Source: Fortiea sp. LEGE XX443 (GTDB lineage Bacteria > Cyanobacteriota > Cyanobacteriia > Cyanobacteriales > Nostocaceae). From it: DNA of 64,000 nt. Within the stretch, counting starts at the first letter, position 1, and every line of letters begins with the position of its first letter. The notes beneath the pieces were generated by a model, which ran no database searches, was not told where the DNA came from, and saw only the letters and a program-made list of their open reading frames with translations. The stretch spans positions 124,001-188,000 of the forward strand of contig NZ_JADEXZ010000003.1 of assembly GCF_015206815.1 (NCBI RefSeq), given 5' to 3'. This document shows positions 59,874-64,000 of this stretch, one piece after another. The position numbers and the translations under genes are program-made.

Positions 59874-61289
59874 TTAATTTTTAGGTACGGTGAGGGGTGT
59901 ACCAAGGATAATTGGGTCTATCTCGTGGTAGGTGAAGAAGGGAACTGGGCCAATGAAGTAGGGCGAGCAGCCCAAATCAACCCATCCCCGTTTGCAGATA
60001 CGGAAGAACATCGCGGTGGTGATACTGCCGTCCGCTTCGTTAATGTCCCAGATGACTTGTTTAAATGATTTCCCAAAGGGGTGGCGACCTGTGGGTTCTT
60101 TTCCACCGTTGAGACTGCCCAAGATGCCGAATCCGCCTTTAACTTTTTGGTCTTTACCGGACATCCATTGTGCGCCAGTCACAATATCACTCCCCGAAAC
60201 TTCGATGTGACCACAGGTTTTCTCGCACGGGACATTAAACCCAGCTTGGTAACTACCACTTATTGACTTCCAACGTCCGCTTTCAAGCGAACCGAGGGGT
60301 AAGTCTACTTTGCCGATAAAGCTAACATCGGGGATGGGAACACTGGGGAATTGATCGAACGGTACATCAGCCAATCCCGGAACCTTACCAATTGTTGTGT
60401 TTTGCCAGTTAGTAAAATCCTTTAGTTGTGCATCCTCAATACCAGGGATACTGGTGAGTTTATATTTATCAAGTTTGATATACTCACCAAGTTCCACTTC
60501 TCCCAGTTGGGGATAATTGTCCAGCGCCTCACCAACAGTTTGGTAGCTTGCGGTGCTGCCTGTAACTTTGGTCACTAGTTCTTGAATTGGTGGAATGGCT
60601 CCGACTTCTGAATCTTCTAAATTAGGAATTGCTTCGGCGAGGTCTTCGAGTGTTTGCCAATCGAGTGTTTCAAAATCTGACAGTTTGAGATTTTTAAGTT
60701 GAATGCCCGTGATGTCGGCGATATCTTCAAGCGTGAAATCTTCAATATTGAACTCGGTTGCTTCAAAATCACCCAGTTCCATGACTTCAGCAAGGCTTTG
60801 CCCAGCACTCCAGGTGCGTGTCTCCTTCATACCAGGGTTTTTGATATTAGGGAATTCGACACTGCCAGCACCGCCAAATTTCATGTTTCTAAACGTGATA
60901 CTGCTCCAATCAGGAGTAGGTGCGCCATCGACGTATTTTGTTGCAACCGGCTGTGGCTGTTTGGTTTGTTTTGTCTTATCTATCGAAGTGTTCAAATTTG
61001 AATACTTCGATGGAACTGTTTGAGCTACCGCTTTATCGCCGAATAAGAGACTGCCGATATTATAGCTACCTCCATATCGGATTAACCCATGTAGGGCAAG
61101 CCCAGCAATAAGTCCTGCAACCATTAGGTAGCGTAATTTATTAAATTTTTCCATCCGATACTCAAGCCCTCGATTGGTTTTGTTGTGAGTGCTTTCCTGG
61201 CTTGCAGCTCTCACTGGTACAATCGCAGTTACCTCTGCTGTAGTATCTAAAATTTGGTTGTTAGTGGTCAGATGTTCGTTATACATCAC
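59874..61289 (-). CDS. Hypothetical membrane-anchored transfer protein (471 aa)
   Basis: A transmembrane segment (YLMVAGLIAGLALHGLIRYGG, about 53-73) after a charged cytoplasmic start. The outer part holds repeats rich in L-x-D-F and I-P-G-[IL] (FNIEDFTLEDIADITGIQLK, LKLSDFETLDWQTLEDLAEA, and VPGLADVPFDQFPSVPIPD). The C-terminal domain has several cysteines (FNVPCEKTCGHIEV, FRICKRGWVDLGCSPYF), probably disulphide-bonded. No family recognised. Its place between VirD4 and VirB9-like genes suggests a cyanobacterium-specific channel component. Confidence 0.7.
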   Translation of the reverse strand: MMYNEHLTTNNQILDTTAEVTAIVPVRAASQESTHNKTNRGLEYRMEKFNKLRYLMVAGLIAGLALHGLIRYGGSYNIGSLLFGDKAVAQTVPSKYSNLNTSIDKTKQTKQPQPVATKYVDGAPTPDWSSITFRNMKFGGAGSVEFPNIKNPGMKETRTWSAGQSLAEVMELGDFEATEFNIEDFTLEDIADITGIQLKNLKLSDFETLDWQTLEDLAEAIPNLEDSEVGAIPPIQELVTKVTGSTASYQTVGEALDNYPQLGEVELGEYIKLDKYKLTSIPGIEDAQLKDFTNWQNTTIGKVPGLADVPFDQFPSVPIPDVSFIGKVDLPLGSLESGRWKSISGSYQAGFNVPCEKTCGHIEVSGSDIVTGAQWMSGKDQKVKGGFGILGSLNGGKEPTGRHPFGKSFKQVIWDINEADGSITTAMFFRICKRGWVDLGCSPYFIGPVPFFTYHEIDPIILGTPLTVPKN

Positions 61290-61292
61290 TAT

Positions 61293-62144
61293 TTATTTAA
61301 AACTTGATTTACCTAGATTTGTTGTTGTGAGAGGGTTATTGCGCTGTGGTGGTATTTCTAACAAGCGCTTTCCACCCAGTAACATGAGTTTTTCAACCAA
61401 TTGCATTGATACTCCGGCGGTGCTGGCGGCAACGACAAGTTCCTCTCCTTGCGATCGCAACTCCACAAGTTGGTTCAGACGCTTCCAAAGCTTGCTGTCT
61501 GTCGTAACCCACTGGTTTTTTAGAGCAACTTGCATCCCTTTGGCGATATGTCTGCTATCAGATAATGCGGTGTAACTGACCTTTGGTTTTACTTCTTCAG
61601 GTTTGCTGGGAGTATTGCCAATAATTTCAATTTGGCTGTACTCTGGTGTGCCACTGCCCGCTACAATCCGGAAGTGATAGCTTTTCCTTGTTGAGCCAGA
61701 TTCGGTAATTACCGTCATGTGCGCCCCGTAAGGAGCTGGTGGTAAACCGGGGATTTTGACTGTCTCGATGCGGCGAATGTGAATTAGTCCTGCACCCGTA
61801 CTGCTTCCAGAACACTTACCCAAGCCCTCAAGACATCCGTCTACATCAAAAACAAACTTAGATGGGTCATCCAGCCAGATTTTCTTGATGATTTCTCTGG
61901 TGTTGTAGAACGATATTGATACCCCATGTCCGGGCCAGACCTTAACTGTCTGCAATTGGGCATTTTCTCCTGACACCTGGGACGCTGCAACTTGACGGAT
62001 AGTATTTGCTAGTACAAGTTGGTTTGGTGCAAGCACGGAGGTGATGGTGAGGCATCCGCTAAAGGCGATTGCGCGGAGCGCAGTGCCAGAGGCGATCGCC
62101 TCTGGCATCCTTAAACTAAAATCTGCTATATCTCTTAGTTTCAC
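61293..62144 (-). CDS. VirB9/TraK-like conjugation protein
   Basis: 283 residues with an N-terminal signal region. VKVWPGHGVSISFYNTREII, KIWLDDPSKFVFDVDGC, LIHIRRIETVKIPGL, MTVITESGS, YHFRIVAGSG follow the beta-sandwich pattern of VirB9/TrbG/TraK outer-membrane ring proteins. Overlaps the VirB10 gene by 4 bp. Oddly, residues about 13-30 (MPEAIASGTALRAIAFSG) come from a palindromic HIP1-containing repeat inserted in frame within the signal sequence. Confidence 0.7.
   Translation of the reverse strand: MKLRDIADFSLRMPEAIASGTALRAIAFSGCLTITSVLAPNQLVLANTIRQVAASQVSGENAQLQTVKVWPGHGVSISFYNTREIIKKIWLDDPSKFVFDVDGCLEGLGKCSGSSTGAGLIHIRRIETVKIPGLPPAPYGAHMTVITESGSTRKSYHFRIVAGSGTPEYSQIEIIGNTPSKPEEVKPKVSYTALSDSRHIAKGMQVALKNQWVTTDSKLWKRLNQLVELRSQGEELVVAASTAGVSMQLVEKLMLLGGKRLLEIPPQRNNPLTTTNLGKSSFK
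62084..62107. repeat. 24-bp perfect palindrome centred on HIP1
   Basis: tgccagaggcga / tcgcctctggca with GCGATCGC in the centre, in frame within the VirB9-like gene's start. Confidence 0.85.
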
Positions 62145-63967
62145 AGCTTGATTGACCTATCGACTTTGATTGTGATTTTGGTGTCTTTAGGCACATACCA
62201 AACATTGGGACGGCGATTGATTTCGTCAGTAGCACGTTCTGTCCGCTTGCTGACTGTTTCGCCAAGTTTGCCAAAAGCACCTTCAAGGAAAGCAGCTCCC
62301 AGGTTGCGTTTATTATTGCGGCTGCGAGTTCTTGTCCCACCTAAAGGCAAATCTTCTGTGACTTCTTCATCCGGCTGGTTAATAATTTCCCCTACCTTGG
62401 CAAGACCAGCTATTGTCCCTAATGTGGCATCATATTTGGCAATTTCAGATCCCTTGTCGTCGTAAGGTCTAGCGATTAGGGGTGAACCCGCCTCTCCCAA
62501 AACCGATATCGTTCCAGGTGATAGAGGATATTCTGTGCCGTCTTTGAGAATGGCCGTGACTTCGGCACGCACACCTGATGTGCTATCAACCGAAATCATG
62601 GCGATAGTTACCTGTGTTCCTGCGGGAATCGCTATTTCCCCAGTATTACTGTAAAGCGGCTCGTTCAACCGGGCGACAAACCGTAATGTATTTGTCTGTT
62701 CTTGGGAACGAGTGTTATTACTGGTTTGGGGCATAACGAGTGGAGTTACCAAGGTTGCACTTGCAAACGAACCGACAACTAAATACTGCGGTTGTGTTTC
62801 TTGGAGTATCTGTGCTTCTTCTGGCAGGTAGTTATTTGCAACTTGTTCAATTTGCTGAGTGGAGTTGTTTTCTTTATTACTAGCAAAACTGGACTCTACC
62901 GCCTTTTCTTTGTCAAGTTCTAAGCTAATTTGTGGTTCTTTTACCGAGAAGCTATAAATAACTGGCACGGCTTGATTGTTATCTTTGTCATCAGTATTGC
63001 TATATTTAAGAGTACTGTCATTTGTGGTTACAGGTTGCCAACGCGGGCGCAATTCTTCAACTTGATTAGGGGTATTGGTAATTGTTTCGGTATTCTCGCT
63101 GCGTCGGCTACGGCGACGACGGGAGCGATCGCTATTTTGTTCTGCTGGGCGTAATGTTTCTTCAGTTTTAGCTGTAACCTCTTGTACTGTAGTGTTTGTA
63201 GGTTCACTGACAGTGGTACTGGCTAGCATATACTCAACTCGACCAACTGAACCCAGGTTACGCAGGCGTTCGAGTTCGGCTATTGGATCTTTGGCGACAC
63301 TCTGGTTGCTGGCAACTGTTTGTTTGGCAAATTTTGGTAGAGGAGCGCTAGGACGCAAAGGTGGTATTGGCTGTGAGGCTACTACTCTACGTGTTGGTCT
63401 AACACGTTCGGGTGTTTCTTCCCGGTATACACGTCGTCTGGAAGTAGGGGGAGTTTCTTGAGCAACTACCCTTCGTTGTCGAATAGAACGGGTTTTCTCT
63501 TGGTTTTTGGCTTGTTCTTCTTCAGTAGCTTCTTTTTTCTCCTCTTTGTCTCCTGTATTAGCTTTACCATTTAGGGCATCAAGTTCTTCCTGTTGCTTGG
63601 CGAGAGCAAGCTTGGCATAAACATCGCCTTCTTTTTTCTCAGATGCGGCAACTGTGGGAGTTGGAGTAGTTAATTCTGGCTTTTTGGCGTTTTTACTACC
63701 CCCATTCATCATGCCGTTGAGGACAACAAATATAACTAGAAACCCAGCACCAAATGCACCACCAATAATTCCTAATCTTGACCAGGGAGATGTAACAAAG
63801 TCGTGTTTAGTTTGGATTAACGCGGGGTCTTCTACTTCAGTTTCATCTTCTTCAACTACCTCAAATTGTGAATTTTCAACTTCATCTTCTTCTGCCCTGT
63901 CAATTGGTAAAAGGCTATTTACGGAAGATATATGTTTATTGGAAGCCTCATTTTCTAGCTGTAACAT
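62141..63967 (-). CDS. VirB10/TrbI-family conjugation protein
   Basis: 608 residues. One inner-membrane helix (LGIIGGAFGAGFLVIFVVLNG, about 65-85), a long Pro/Arg/Glu-rich periplasmic stretch, and a TrbI/VirB10 C-terminal domain (FVARLNEPLYSNTGEIAIPA, GTQVTIAMISVD, YDATLGTIAGLAKVGEIIN, KITIKVDRSIKL). It spans the envelope as the scaffold of the type IV secretion channel. First gene of a VirB10-VirB9-unknown operon. Promoter lies near the right edge. Confidence 0.88.
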   Translation of the reverse strand: MLQLENEASNKHISSVNSLLPIDRAEEDEVENSQFEVVEEDETEVEDPALIQTKHDFVTSPWSRLGIIGGAFGAGFLVIFVVLNGMMNGGSKNAKKPELTTPTPTVAASEKKEGDVYAKLALAKQQEELDALNGKANTGDKEEKKEATEEEQAKNQEKTRSIRQRRVVAQETPPTSRRRVYREETPERVRPTRRVVASQPIPPLRPSAPLPKFAKQTVASNQSVAKDPIAELERLRNLGSVGRVEYMLASTTVSEPTNTTVQEVTAKTEETLRPAEQNSDRSRRRRSRRSENTETITNTPNQVEELRPRWQPVTTNDSTLKYSNTDDKDNNQAVPVIYSFSVKEPQISLELDKEKAVESSFASNKENNSTQQIEQVANNYLPEEAQILQETQPQYLVVGSFASATLVTPLVMPQTSNNTRSQEQTNTLRFVARLNEPLYSNTGEIAIPAGTQVTIAMISVDSTSGVRAEVTAILKDGTEYPLSPGTISVLGEAGSPLIARPYDDKGSEIAKYDATLGTIAGLAKVGEIINQPDEEVTEDLPLGGTRTRSRNNKRNLGAAFLEGAFGKLGETVSKRTERATDEINRRPNVWYVPKDTKITIKVDRSIKL

Positions 63968-64000
63968 AGTTTTCTTCTTGATTAACTATTTTTATTTCTT

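Noticed and set aside
1-64000. CRISPR array, tRNA or rRNA genes
   Set aside because: No regularly spaced repeats, cloverleaf sequences or rRNA-like stretches seen in reading.

Overview
The window looks like part of a large conjugative plasmid (or plasmid-like megaelement) from a filamentous, Nostoc-type cyanobacterium. The evidence is AT-rich DNA studded with HIP1 octamers (GCGATCGC), cyanobacterial palindromic repeats, a MOB relaxase, a VirB10/VirB9-like/VirD4 transfer cluster, and two plasmid partition modules (ParM-like at 9.7 kb, ParA/ParB at 18-19.7 kb). No rRNA, tRNA or CRISPR array was seen.

Layout: 1-1.75 kb holds the 5' part of a gene (running off the left edge) whose product carries the DxDGD signature and flanking motifs of the single-chain RNA polymerase / RdRP-like superfamily. 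2.2-5.6 kb has small unknown genes, one broken by a nonsense codon. 5.9-7.8 kb is relaxase plus MobC-like protein. 8-11 kb is an actin-type partition module with iteron-like repeats. 11-12 kb holds two tandem paralogues of unknown function. 12.4-17.7 kb is GC-richer cargo of chromosomal style (AraC regulator, cupin, cyclophilin-like lipoprotein, hydrolase, two SDR oxidoreductases), bordered by a tyrosine-recombinase remnant. 17.9-20.7 kb is ParB, ParA and two SSB-type proteins.

22.8-39.8 kb, almost all on the minus strand, is the most striking part. It holds a near-complete private replisome: delta-prime, delta, a family-B DNA polymerase, DnaX, the beta clamp, a DUF5895-like protein with an SSB-like tail, an adenine methyltransferase, nuclease-like proteins and a prim-pol primase. 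It also holds a PRTRC operon with E1 (ThiF-like), JAMM peptidase, E2-like and ubiquitin-like proteins. Three proteins end in exactly QLSLF, a canonical beta-clamp-binding motif, so they are probably built to dock on the plasmid clamp. A recurrent upstream element (coding-strand ACCACT, about 5-9 nt, then CTNACGC) lies roughly 30-57 nt before many of these start codons and does not look like a sigma-70 promoter.

40-55 kb contains a palindrome-controlled regulator, a DUF1998-type helicase, a glycosyltransferase/FolD-like pair, a three-gene split STAND-ATPase/TPR membrane operon, a phage-type zinc-repeat protein, and a TnpB-only insertion sequence that splits a small gene. 55-64 kb is the conjugation cluster (VirD4, VirB9-like, VirB10 and unknown partners).

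Taken together, the element appears to carry its own replication machinery, mobility and segregation systems, a ubiquitin-like conjugation pathway and possibly its own RNA polymerase. Function calls rest on motifs read by eye; no database searches were run.
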